From assembly GCF_004000435.1 (NCBI RefSeq), contig NZ_RBVZ01000001.1:809536-873535 (forward strand): a stretch of DNA of 64,000 bases, given 5' to 3'. Below the pieces are notes generated by a model. The model was not told where the DNA came from, ran no database searches, and saw nothing but the letters and a program-made list of their open reading frames with translations. Both the position numbers and the translations under genes were made by a program. Source of the stretch: Alexandriicola marinus (GTDB lineage Bacteria > Pseudomonadota > Alphaproteobacteria > Rhodobacterales > Rhodobacteraceae). Position 1 is the stretch's first letter, and every line of letters begins with the position of its first letter. Positions 17,884 through 26,005 of the stretch are shown here, piece by piece.

Positions 17884-18900
17884 TCAGGCGCGGCGGCGGC
17901 GACCTCGACGGGGTGCGGCGGCCGGCTCGGAATCGCCGGTGCCGTCACTGGCCGAGGAGAAGGGACCAAGTGCTTCGGTGATCGCGTCTAGCGTCGGGCG
18001 TTCGCCGACGGGCCGCGTTTCCAGCGCCTCTTTCATGTGGCGCAGATGTTCGCCCATCGTGCCGCAGCAGCCGCCGATGATCCGGGCGCCGCAATCGCGG
18101 GCCAGAACGGCATAATCGGCCATCAGCTCGGGCGTTCCGTCATAATGGATATGGCCGTCGTGGAATTTCGGGATGCCCGCATTGCCCTTGGCGATGATCG
18201 GACGTTCGACGCCGGTCGAGGCAAAGCCCAGAACGGTGCGCAAGAGGTCCGAGGCGCCGGTGCCGCAATTGGCGCCAAAGCCGATGGGCGGGTTCGGCAG
18301 CTTTTCGACCATCTTGACCATGGCCGCCGAAGTGACGCCCATCATCGTGCGCCCGGCGGTGTCGAAACTCATCGTCCCGCACCAGGGCATGTCTGCCTTT
18401 TCAAAGGCTTCCGCGGCGGCCTTGAATTCTTCTGCCGCCGAAATCGTCTCGAGCCACAGAACATCGACGCCACCGGCCTTGAGCCCCTCGGCCTGTTCGT
18501 GAAACATCTCGACCGCGCTTTCATGGGTCAGCGTGCCCATGGGCGACATGATCTCGCCTGTCGGCCCGACAGAGCCTGCCACGATGACCGTGCGGCCCGC
18601 CGTGTCGGCCACCTCGCGGCCGATCTCGGCGGCGACGCGGTTCAACTCGAACACCCGGTCCTGCGCATTGTGCAGCTTGAGCCGGGAGGCATTGCCGCCG
18701 AAACTGTTGGTCAGGAACAGGTCGCTTCCGGCATCGACGGCGGTGGAGTAAAGCGTCTTGATCTTTTCGGGTTCGTCGACGTTCCAGAGTTCCGGGGCAT
18801 CTCCCGACATCAATCCCATGTTGAACAGGTTCGTTCCCGTCGCGCCATCCGCAAGCAGCCAGCCGCGGGTTTCGAGCATCTTGGAAAGTGCATTCGTCAT
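17884..18900 (-). CDS. bmt: Homocysteine S-methyltransferase subunit of split methionine synthase (betaine-homocysteine methyltransferase family)
   Basis: A 338-residue Zn-dependent homocysteine methyltransferase barrel. The zinc ligands are Cys212 (GANCGTG) and Cys278-Cys279 (IIGGCCGT). The N-terminus LLADGATGTNLF and NSFGGNASRLKLH are typical of the MetH/Bmt homocysteine domain. Only that domain is present: no folate, B12 or activation domains. Together with the corrinoid protein (14.9 kb) and the folate methyltransferase (38.4 kb) it should make methionine. Betaine could be an alternative donor, as the family name implies. The last residues form a basic tail (APRRGRRRRA), matched by the folate subunit's tail. 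Confidence 0.88.
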   Translation of the reverse strand: MTNALSKMLETRGWLLADGATGTNLFNMGLMSGDAPELWNVDEPEKIKTLYSTAVDAGSDLFLTNSFGGNASRLKLHNAQDRVFELNRVAAEIGREVADTAGRTVIVAGSVGPTGEIMSPMGTLTHESAVEMFHEQAEGLKAGGVDVLWLETISAAEEFKAAAEAFEKADMPWCGTMSFDTAGRTMMGVTSAAMVKMVEKLPNPPIGFGANCGTGASDLLRTVLGFASTGVERPIIAKGNAGIPKFHDGHIHYDGTPELMADYAVLARDCGARIIGGCCGTMGEHLRHMKEALETRPVGERPTLDAITEALGPFSSASDGTGDSEPAAAPRRGRRRRA

Positions 18901-19041
18901 GAAATCGACCTTGTTGGTGGAAAGGAAATCGGGAATGCCGGATCAGCGATGCGACCCGTGGTGCGCCACGACGCGGGGCAATCGTCCGCGACGGCGGTCC
19001 CGCGCCGAAGGCACTGACCCGCCGCGCCTTGGTCCTGCGGA

Positions 19042-19356
19042 TCAGGTCTCGCTGACGATCTGGCCCTTTGCGACCAGAAGGAACTCGTCCATTTTCTGAC
19101 GGATGACCGCCTCTTCGGCGAGACTGCCCAGATCGGCGACAAGTTTGCGGACGACGTCTTCGTGGCCGGCCTCTTCGAAATCGGCGTGGATCACTTCGCG
19201 CGCATAGGCATCGGCATCGTCGCCCGTCTTGCCCATCAGGTCGGCCGCCCAGAGGCCAACCAGCCTGTTGCGCCGTGCTTCGGCCTTGAAATTCATCTCT
19301 GCATCGTGGGCGAATTTGGCTTCGAATGCGTTCTCGCGATCGTCGAAGGTGGTCAT
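19042..19356 (-). CDS. F1Fo-ATPase inhibitor zeta subunit (DUF1476)
   Basis: 104 residues from ATG 19356, matching the zeta subunit defined in Paracoccus denitrificans; the open frame extends upstream but without likeness. The N-terminus [18 protein letters not shown] is the inhibitory segment; a four-helix core follows ([39 protein letters not shown]). Zeta blocks ATP hydrolysis by F1 in alphaproteobacteria. It is transcribed away from purC; the 145-bp gap should hold both promoters. Confidence 0.92.
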   Translation of the reverse strand: MTTFDDRENAFEAKFAHDAEMNFKAEARRNRLVGLWAADLMGKTGDDADAYAREVIHADFEEAGHEDVVRKLVADLGSLAEEAVIRQKMDEFLLVAKGQIVSET

Positions 19357-19501
19357 GGCAGGATTCCTGTCTGAAAGGCTGTCATCTCTGATATGCCTTT
19401 CGCATGGCTTGCCCGCAAGGGGGGCTTGTCGTAAGAGGCGTTCAAACGGGATCGTCCGCCACGCCGAGCGGCACGCGGGGCCCGCGACAATCGGAGCGCA
19501 T

Positions 19502-20263
19502 ATGGCACGTCGCAAGAAGGTCTATGAAGGCAAGGCGAAGGTTCTTTACGAAGGGCCGGAACCGGGCACGCTCGTCCAGTATTTCAAGGATGACGCAACG
19601 GCCGGAAACGGAGAAAAGAAAGACGTGATCGACGGCAAGGGCGTGTTGAACAACCGCCTGAGCGAGTTTTTCATGACCGGTCTGCAGTCGATCGGCGTTC
19701 CCACACATTTCATCCGCCGGCTCAACATGCGCGAGCAGCTGATCCGCCAGGTCGAGATCATCCCGCTCGAGGTCATCGTGCGGAACTATGCCGCAGGCTC
19801 GATGGCCAAGCGTATGGGCATCGAAGAGGGCACGATCCTGCCCCGGCCGATCGTGGAGTTTTCCTACAAGGATGATTCCCTTGGCGATCCGCTGGTGCCC
19901 GAAGAATACATCATCGCCTTCGGCTGGGCGTCGCAGCAGGATCTGGACGACATCGTGGCGCTGGCGCTTCGGGTCAATGATTTCATGTCCGGCGTGATGC
20001 ACGGGGTCGGGATAAAGCTGGTCGATTTCAAGATCGAGATCGGCCGCATCTGGGACGGCGATTTCCCGCGGCTCGTCATTGCCGACGAGATCAGCCCCGA
20101 CAGCTGCCGCCTGTGGGATATCGAAACCGGCGCCAAGCTGGACAAGGACGTGTTCCGCCGCGATCTGGGCTCGCTTACCGATGCCTATACGGAAGTGGCG
20201 CGGCGACTGGGCGTTCTGCCTTCGAACGTGACGCACCGGCCCAAGCCCACGCTCATCAACTGA
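19502..20263 (+). CDS. purC: SAICAR synthetase
   Basis: Ligates aspartate to CAIR in purine synthesis. 253 residues from ATG 19502. Motifs are [30 protein letters not shown], the [20 protein letters not shown] block (written here as [15 protein letters not shown]) and [16 protein letters not shown]. It heads a cluster with purS, a DUF3592 gene and purQ; the 89-bp gap to purS leaves room for a separate promoter. Confidence 0.96.
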   Translation: MARRKKVYEGKAKVLYEGPEPGTLVQYFKDDATAGNGEKKDVIDGKGVLNNRLSEFFMTGLQSIGVPTHFIRRLNMREQLIRQVEIIPLEVIVRNYAAGSMAKRMGIEEGTILPRPIVEFSYKDDSLGDPLVPEEYIIAFGWASQQDLDDIVALALRVNDFMSGVMHGVGIKLVDFKIEIGRIWDGDFPRLVIADEISPDSCRLWDIETGAKLDKDVFRRDLGSLTDAYTEVARRLGVLPSNVTHRPKPTLIN

Positions 20264-20352
20264 GCTCGGCTGCCGGATTATTGAAAGATGACGGGACGGG
20301 GCGAGAGGTCCGCTCCCGATCTGTAAGAGACAGGACAACCGGGGGTCGGCCG

Positions 20353-20592
20353 ATGAAAGCTGTGGTTCACGTCATGCTGAAGCAGGGGGTTCTCGATCCC
20401 CAGGGCGAGGCCGTGCGCCATGCGCTTGGCGCGCTTGGGTTCGGCGGCGTCGAAGGGGTGCGGCAGGGCAAAGTGATCGAGCTGGACCTGGCCGAGACGG
20501 ACCGCGACGCGGCCGAGGCCACCGTGCGCGAGATGTGCGAGAAACTCCTGGCGAATACGGTGATCGAAAGCTTCCGGGTCGAAATCGCCTGA
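20353..20592 (+). CDS. purS: FGAM synthase subunit PurS
   Basis: A 79-residue small subunit of the three-part FGAM synthase (PurS, PurQ, PurL), which bridges the glutaminase and synthetase. The core KAVVHVMLKQGVLDPQGEAVRHAL and GKVIELDL are diagnostic. It starts at ATG 20353. A purL gene is not in this window. Confidence 0.95.
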   Translation: MKAVVHVMLKQGVLDPQGEAVRHALGALGFGGVEGVRQGKVIELDLAETDRDAAEATVREMCEKLLANTVIESFRVEIA

Positions 20593-20599
20593 GGCCGCC

Positions 20600-21103
20600 A
20601 TGATCGGACGCGGCGCCATCATCCAGCAAATCGTGAACCGGTTGACCCGGGGCATGAAATGGCGGGCGCGGCTTTTGATCATCGTGTTTTGCGCGCCGGT
20701 TCTGTTCACCTTGGCAACACTGGGCTTTGGCGTGGCAAGCGCGGTCTATGTTCTGCGCTCGGATGTGGTGACGGGCACCGCTGTGCAGGTCTACGAATGG
20801 GAGGGCACGACGCCCTTCGACCGGGGCCAGATCAATTATGAGCCGGTTTTCACCTATCAGGATGCGGGCGAGGAACGTCGGGCCAGCGTGGGATCCGCAC
20901 ATTCCTCGTTCAAGATGGTGGTTGGCGACACCGCCGAGATCCGGCATATCCCCGGCAACCGGGGCAACGTCAAGATGAACACCTGGCAGGGCCTGTGGTT
21001 CATGCCGGTGGCTCTTGCGGGGTTCGCTGCGGTTGCATGGGTTCTGGCCGGTCTGATCTGGATCGTCCTGTCACTGCTGTTCTTTCGAAAGGGCGCCACA
21101 TGA
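20600..21103 (+). CDS. DUF3592-type membrane protein inside the pur operon
   Basis: 167 residues: an N-terminal TM (about 24-52), an extracytoplasmic beta-rich domain ([42 protein letters not shown]) and C-terminal TM segments (about 133-163). The pattern fits DUF3592. It starts 7 bp after purS and overlaps the purQ start by 4 bp (ATGA), so it is co-translated with purine genes although no purine role is evident. Confidence 0.78.
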   Translation: MIGRGAIIQQIVNRLTRGMKWRARLLIIVFCAPVLFTLATLGFGVASAVYVLRSDVVTGTAVQVYEWEGTTPFDRGQINYEPVFTYQDAGEERRASVGSAHSSFKMVVGDTAEIRHIPGNRGNVKMNTWQGLWFMPVALAGFAAVAWVLAGLIWIVLSLLFFRKGAT

Positions 21104-21768
21104 AAGCTGCCGTCATCGTATTTCCCGGGTCGAACTGCGACCGTGACATGGCCGTGGCGTTGCGCGCGGCCGGTGCCGACGTGTCGATGGTCTGGCACAA
21201 GGAGGCAGAACTTCCGTCGGGGCTCGATCTGATCGCCGTTCCGGGCGGGTTCTCCTTCGGCGATTATCTGCGTTGCGGAGCGATTGCCGCGCAATCGCCG
21301 ATCTGCCGTGCGGTTGTCGATCATGCGGGGCGGGGCGGCTTTGTCCTTGGCGTTTGCAACGGGTTTCAGGTGCTGACCGAAACCGGCCTTCTGCCGGGGG
21401 CCTTGATGCGCAACGGGTCCATCCGCTTTGTCTGCCGCTCTCAGCCGCTGCGGGTCGAGACCAATGCCTCGGCCTTCACCTCGGGTTACGCGGCGGGTGC
21501 CGAGATCGCCCTGCCGATCGCCCATCACGACGGCAATTACTTTGCCGATGCCGAAACGCTCGCGGCGCTGCGGGCCGAGGATCGGGTTGCCTTCCGCTAT
21601 GTCGGGAACCCGAACGGGTCCGTCGATGATATCGCGGGCGTCCTGTCCGAAAACAGGCGCGTGCTGGGCATGATGCCCCATCCCGAACGCGCGATCGAGC
21701 CTGCCCATGGCGCGACGGACGGCGCAGCCTTGTTCGCGGGACTTGTGGGCGCGCTCGTCTCTGGCTGA
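21100..21768 (+). CDS. purQ: FGAM synthase glutaminase subunit PurQ
   Basis: A 222-residue class I glutamine amidotransferase that supplies ammonia to PurL. Motifs are [16 protein letters not shown], the nucleophile elbow [21 protein letters not shown] (Cys) and the catalytic HPERA near the C-terminus ([14 protein letters not shown]). The start overlaps the preceding gene by 4 bp. Confidence 0.97.
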   Translation: MKAAVIVFPGSNCDRDMAVALRAAGADVSMVWHKEAELPSGLDLIAVPGGFSFGDYLRCGAIAAQSPICRAVVDHAGRGGFVLGVCNGFQVLTETGLLPGALMRNGSIRFVCRSQPLRVETNASAFTSGYAAGAEIALPIAHHDGNYFADAETLAALRAEDRVAFRYVGNPNGSVDDIAGVLSENRRVLGMMPHPERAIEPAHGATDGAALFAGLVGALVSG

Positions 21769-21809
21769 GCGCGCTTGTCGCGGGCGGGGTCGGGGCCTAA
21801 TCTCGGGCC

Positions 21810-23567
21810 ATGACGACGCATACGATCTCCAGACGTATTCGGCGCGGTCTGCGCCGCTGGCGCCTGCGCATTGCGCTTGCCCTGTTCTGCGTCACGGCGA
21901 TCGCGGTCATCATCACGACGAATTCCTACCTGACCGAGAGGTTCACCGAAACGACCCGCAACAGGGCCGAGGTTCGCCTGACGATCTATGCCGGCAACCT
22001 GTTGTCCGAATTGCAGCGAAATTCCATCGTCCCGCAGCTTCTGTCGCGCGACCCCGAACTGATCGGCGCGCTGACCTCGTCGGATTATTCGCAGACGACG
22101 CTTCGGCTTCTGACCTTCGTCGACGAGATCGGGGCCGCCTCGATCATGCTGTTCGACAAGGACGGTCGGGTCGTCGCCGCGACCGATCGTAACCGGCTGG
22201 GCGAGAACCATCGCGGGGCCCGGTATTTCCTTGACGCGCAACGCTCGTCCGCCACGATTTTCACGTCTTCCCAGACAGATACGGGCGGTTTTTCATTCAT
22301 CTATTCCCGCGCGATTGCCGAAGGCGGAACCAACCTCGGCGTGATTGCCGTCGAGGTCGACCTCGCCAAGCTGGAGCGCAACTGGGCCGGGACCGCCGAC
22401 GCGGTTCTGGTGACCAACAGCGCGGGCGAGATCATCCTTGCGACCGAGCCGCGCTGGCGCGGCCAGACGATCGAAAGCGCTCTGGCCGTCCAGTCGGCCC
22501 CATCGGCCATCGAACGCGCGATCCGGGCGACGCAGGACTGGACGGCCCTTCCGATCGACGCCTACCTGCGTGGCGAGGCCGTGCTGCGCCGCGATCTGCG
22601 CATCCCGTTTCAGGGCTGGACGATCGTCAGTTTCACCGCCTATGCCTCGGTTCGCGAGCGGGTTAACGGCATCCTCGCGCTCGAGATCATGGGCTTTGCG
22701 ATTCTGCTGGCCGGGGGGTTCTGGCTGACCTCCCGGAAAACGGCGTCTCGGCTGATGATCTTCCAGCGGGAGTCGGCGGAACTGCGCGCATTGAACGAAC
22801 GCTTGCAGCGGGAAATCGCCGAGCGGGAAAAGGTCGAAAAGACGCTCGAAGTGGCGGAACAGACCATCGCGCAATCCTCGAAACTCGCGGTGCTGGGCGA
22901 GATGTCGGCCGCTGTCAGCCACGAACTGAACCAGCCGCTTGCTGCGATGAAGACCTATCTTGCGGGGGCGCGGCTTCTGTTGATGCGCAAGCGGCCCGAA
23001 GAGGCGCTGTCCTCGTTCCAGCGGATCGACGACCTGATCGACAGGATGGGCGCGATCACCCGGCAGCTGAAATCCTACGCGCGCAAGGGGGCGGAGGCGT
23101 TCGAGCCCATGGATGCACGCGATTGCGTCTCTGCGGCGCTGGCCATGATGGAGCCTCAGCTCAAGACCCGCTCGGTCCGGATCACCCGGACCCTGCCGGC
23201 CGAACCCGCCATGGTGCTGGGGGACCGGCTTCGCCTTGAACAGGTTATCGTCAACCTGTTGCGCAATGCGCTTGACGCCACCAAGTCTGAAAAAGAGCCG
23301 GCGATCGATATCCTGCTTGCCGCGGGAGAGACCGTCCGGCTGACATTGCGCGACAACGGGCCGGGCATCGAAGACCTCGATGCGCTGTTCGAGCCGTTCT
23401 ACACGACCAAGGCCCCCGGCGACGGCGTCGGACTGGGCCTTGCCATTTCGTCGGGTATCGTCAACGACCTTGGCGGTCGCCTGACCGCAAGGAACGGCCA
23501 GAATGGCGGCGCGGTATTCGAGGTGCAGTTGCCCGCCCTTGGCGACAGGGTCGCCGCGGCGGAATAA
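21810..23567 (+). CDS. dctB: DctB-like sensor histidine kinase
   Basis: A 585-residue kinase. TM1 (~18-37) and TM2 (~290-306) flank a large periplasmic double-PAS/CACHE sensor (residues ~40-285), as in C4-dicarboxylate sensor DctB. A coiled-coil (~318-355) leads to the H-box with His371 (GEMSAAVSHELNQPLAAMKTY), the N-box (NLLRNALDAT), and the G-boxes RDNGPGIED and GVGLGLAISSGIV. It pairs with the regulator gene 13 bp downstream. No dctPQM transporter genes are present here, so the ligand is inferred only from family likeness. Confidence 0.88.
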   Translation: MTTHTISRRIRRGLRRWRLRIALALFCVTAIAVIITTNSYLTERFTETTRNRAEVRLTIYAGNLLSELQRNSIVPQLLSRDPELIGALTSSDYSQTTLRLLTFVDEIGAASIMLFDKDGRVVAATDRNRLGENHRGARYFLDAQRSSATIFTSSQTDTGGFSFIYSRAIAEGGTNLGVIAVEVDLAKLERNWAGTADAVLVTNSAGEIILATEPRWRGQTIESALAVQSAPSAIERAIRATQDWTALPIDAYLRGEAVLRRDLRIPFQGWTIVSFTAYASVRERVNGILALEIMGFAILLAGGFWLTSRKTASRLMIFQRESAELRALNERLQREIAEREKVEKTLEVAEQTIAQSSKLAVLGEMSAAVSHELNQPLAAMKTYLAGARLLLMRKRPEEALSSFQRIDDLIDRMGAITRQLKSYARKGAEAFEPMDARDCVSAALAMMEPQLKTRSVRITRTLPAEPAMVLGDRLRLEQVIVNLLRNALDATKSEKEPAIDILLAAGETVRLTLRDNGPGIEDLDALFEPFYTTKAPGDGVGLGLAISSGIVNDLGGRLTARNGQNGGAVFEVQLPALGDRVAAAE

Positions 23568-23580
23568 GGAGAGAAGACCG

Positions 23581-24912
23581 ATGAGCAAGTCGATGAAGGT
23601 GGCCATCGTCGATGACGAAAAGGACATGCGCCAGTCGATCAGCCAGTGGCTGGCACTGTCGGGATTCGATACCGAAACCTATGAGAGCGCCGAAGAGGCG
23701 CTCAAGGGCATGTCGTCCGATTACCCGGGCATCGTGGTCAGCGACATCAAGATGCCGGGCATGGACGGGATGCAATTCCTCAAGAAGCTCAAGAGCGTTG
23801 ATTCCGCGCTGCCCGTGATCATGATCACCGGCCATGGCGACGTGCCTATGGCGGTCGAAGCGATGCGCATCGGCGCCTTCGATTTTCTTGAAAAGCCGTT
23901 CAATCCCGACCGGATGACCGAACTGGCCAAGAAGGCCACCCAGGCCCGCAGGCTCACGCTCGATAACCGGGCGCTTCGGCGGGAATTGTCGGACGGCTCG
24001 GCGATCATGAACAAGCTGATCGGATCGAGCCCCGCGATGGAACGGCTCAAGGAAGACATCCTCGATCTGGGGCAGGCCGACGGCCATGTGCTGATCGAAG
24101 GCGAAACCGGAACGGGCAAGACACTCGTCGCCCACGCGCTTCATGCCGTGGGGGCGCGGGCGTCCAAGAAATTCGTCCTCGTGGCCTGTTCGGCCTTCGA
24201 CGACGACACCCTGTCGCGGCGCCTGTTCGGGCCGACCGACGAGGATCAGGGCCTGCCCGCCATGGAAGAGGCGCGCGGGGGCACGCTGGTTCTGGAGGAT
24301 ATCGAGGCGATGGGCGCGGCCCTTCAGGCCCGGCTTCTGACCGCGATCAACGAACAGGGCAGTCCGTCCGAGACCCGGATCGTCGCCATCTCGAACCTGC
24401 AGGACGAGGGTAAGACGATCGAGACCGAGATGCGCTCGGATCTGTTCTACAGGCTCGCCGCGCTTCGGATCACCGTCCCGCCGCTGCGCCAGCGGGGCGA
24501 GGATATCCTGACCCTGTTCACCCGCCTTTCCGAGCAATATGCCGACGAATACGGCTGCGATGCGCCCGAGGTCACGGCACAGGAGGCGGCCCAGCTTCTG
24601 CAGGCGCCGTGGCCCGGCAATGTGCGCCAGCTGATCAACGTGGCCGAACGCGCTGTCTTGCAGAACCGGCGCGGCACCGGCACGATCGCCTCGCTGTTGA
24701 TGGCCGACAGCGACGAGAACGAGGTTGCGATGACGACCGAGGGCAAGCCGCTCAAGGAATTCGTCGAGGCATTCGAGCGGATGCTGATCGACAACACGAT
24801 GCGTCGCCACCGGGGCGCGATCGTCAATGTCATGGAAGAGCTGTGCCTTCCGCGACGGACCCTGAACGAGAAAATGGCGAAATACGGGCTTCAACGCTCC
24901 GATTATCTCTGA
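23581..24912 (+). CDS. dctD: DctD/NtrC-type response regulator lacking the GAFTGA loop
   Basis: 443 residues: a REC domain (Asp55 in VVSDIKMPG, Lys105), an AAA+ domain and a Fis-type HTH (about 405-443, GAIVNVMEELCLPRRTL). Walker A is intact (GETGTGKT, 174-181). After LFG (215-217), where enhancer-binding proteins carry GAFTGA, the sequence is PTDEDQGLPAMEEARGG: the sigma54-contacting loop is deleted. Walker B reads LVLEDIE instead of LFLDEIE. It probably does not activate sigma54 in the usual way; Rhodobacter capsulatus NtrC is a known GAFTGA-less, sigma70-using precedent. It is in an operon with the dctB-like gene, and a GT51 gene follows 9 bp later. Confidence 0.87.
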   Translation: MSKSMKVAIVDDEKDMRQSISQWLALSGFDTETYESAEEALKGMSSDYPGIVVSDIKMPGMDGMQFLKKLKSVDSALPVIMITGHGDVPMAVEAMRIGAFDFLEKPFNPDRMTELAKKATQARRLTLDNRALRRELSDGSAIMNKLIGSSPAMERLKEDILDLGQADGHVLIEGETGTGKTLVAHALHAVGARASKKFVLVACSAFDDDTLSRRLFGPTDEDQGLPAMEEARGGTLVLEDIEAMGAALQARLLTAINEQGSPSETRIVAISNLQDEGKTIETEMRSDLFYRLAALRITVPPLRQRGEDILTLFTRLSEQYADEYGCDAPEVTAQEAAQLLQAPWPGNVRQLINVAERAVLQNRRGTGTIASLLMADSDENEVAMTTEGKPLKEFVEAFERMLIDNTMRRHRGAIVNVMEELCLPRRTLNEKMAKYGLQRSDYL

Positions 24913-24921
24913 CGGTTTGAG

Positions 24922-25587
24922 ATGAAGAGATTCTTCCGACGCCTGCTGATCCTGGCGGTCCTCGTCCTTGCATTGGCACTGGGCTATGGCTGGCTGGGGT
25001 TTCGCGATGCCCATGCCGACGCAGAAACGCTGCGCGCCCGCGCCGATGCCCTGATCGAGGCCGACAGGGGCGGGGTCGGGCTTGGCGTCAATCGACGCCA
25101 GATGCTGATCGACGTCGAAGACCCCGCTTTCCTCGCCCATGTGGGCGTGGATTTCACGACGCCCGGGGCCGGGTCTGCCACCATCACCCAATCCGTCGCG
25201 TCGTGGCTCGGGCTCGAAGGGCGGCAGCACGCGATCAGCTGGCTGCGCAAGACCGGTTTTGCGCTCGCACTCGAGCAGGAACTGACCAAACCGCAGATCC
25301 TCGCGCTGTATCTTGATATTGTTCCCATGGGGCCGGGCCCCGACGGGGACGGGATCAACGGATTCTGGCCGGCCTCACAGGCCTATTTCGGTGGGGATCC
25401 CGGCGACATCGGCGAGAGGGATTTCCTTGCCCTTCTGGCGGTGATGATCGCGCCCACCGATTTGCAGCTGGCCAATCCCGGCCCCCCGCTCGAAGAGCGG
25501 ATCAACCGGATCGAGCGGCTTCTATCGGGCACCTGCGAGCCTCTAGGCCACGACGATGTCTGGTTCGAGGGCTGCGCCGCGACCTGA
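24922..25587 (+). CDS. Monofunctional biosynthetic peptidoglycan transglycosylase (GT51)
   Basis: 221 residues: an N-terminal signal anchor (8-25), then a compact GT51 domain. Motif 1 reads VEDPAFLAHVGVDF (catalytic Glu) and motif 2 GSATITQSVASWL, in place of the usual GGSTITQQ. ALALEQELTKPQILALYLDIVPMG corresponds to the motif 3-4 region. There is no transpeptidase domain. It is shorter than typical MtgA (~240) and divergent, so it may be a specialised glycan polymerase. Only 9 bp after the dctD-like gene, it could be co-transcribed with it. Confidence 0.8.
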   Translation: MKRFFRRLLILAVLVLALALGYGWLGFRDAHADAETLRARADALIEADRGGVGLGVNRRQMLIDVEDPAFLAHVGVDFTTPGAGSATITQSVASWLGLEGRQHAISWLRKTGFALALEQELTKPQILALYLDIVPMGPGPDGDGINGFWPASQAYFGGDPGDIGERDFLALLAVMIAPTDLQLANPGPPLEERINRIERLLSGTCEPLGHDDVWFEGCAAT

Positions 25588-26005
25588 AGTCACGGCGCGC
25601 GAGGCAAATTGCAACTTTGACGATTTGCCCATTGTCAGGGGCCACTTCGCTCCCTTATGTAGGAAGAACGGTCGACTGCTCGACGCTGAGCAGACCGGAC
25701 CGGTGAGTTTCTCTGCGGATCAGAGCGAAAAACAAGCGCCCCGATACGCAGCTGATTTGACCTTCTGGGTCATTTGAACGCCCTCGAGCGCGCTACTTTT
25801 CACATCGCGCCGGGCCAAATATTGGTCTTCCGTTCGGAAGGCCGGAGCAAGAACGCGATGCAGGGAACGCATCTCAGGAGCAGTAAGGAGGCAGGCCGAA
25901 CAGGCCGCGCCACTTCGTTCCGCGACCCTCTCGCCCCAATCAGACATGACCCTGCACCTCTTGCACCCCCGGGTGAGGACCTGCGGCGTCATGCAAACGG
26001 AAAAC
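25588..26005. promoter_or_regulatory. Upstream region and probable long 5' UTR of the RNase E gene
   Basis: 418 bp without a convincing gene. Bacterial rne genes usually have long autoregulatory leaders, and the space here fits that. I see no clear -35/-10 pair. A GGAGGC tract at ~25888 does not precede a good open frame. Confidence 0.35.

Noticed and set aside
18901-19041. SAH- or SAM-type riboswitch upstream of the homocysteine methyltransferase gene
   Set aside because: The GC-rich leader has some complementary segments but no recognisable conserved core.
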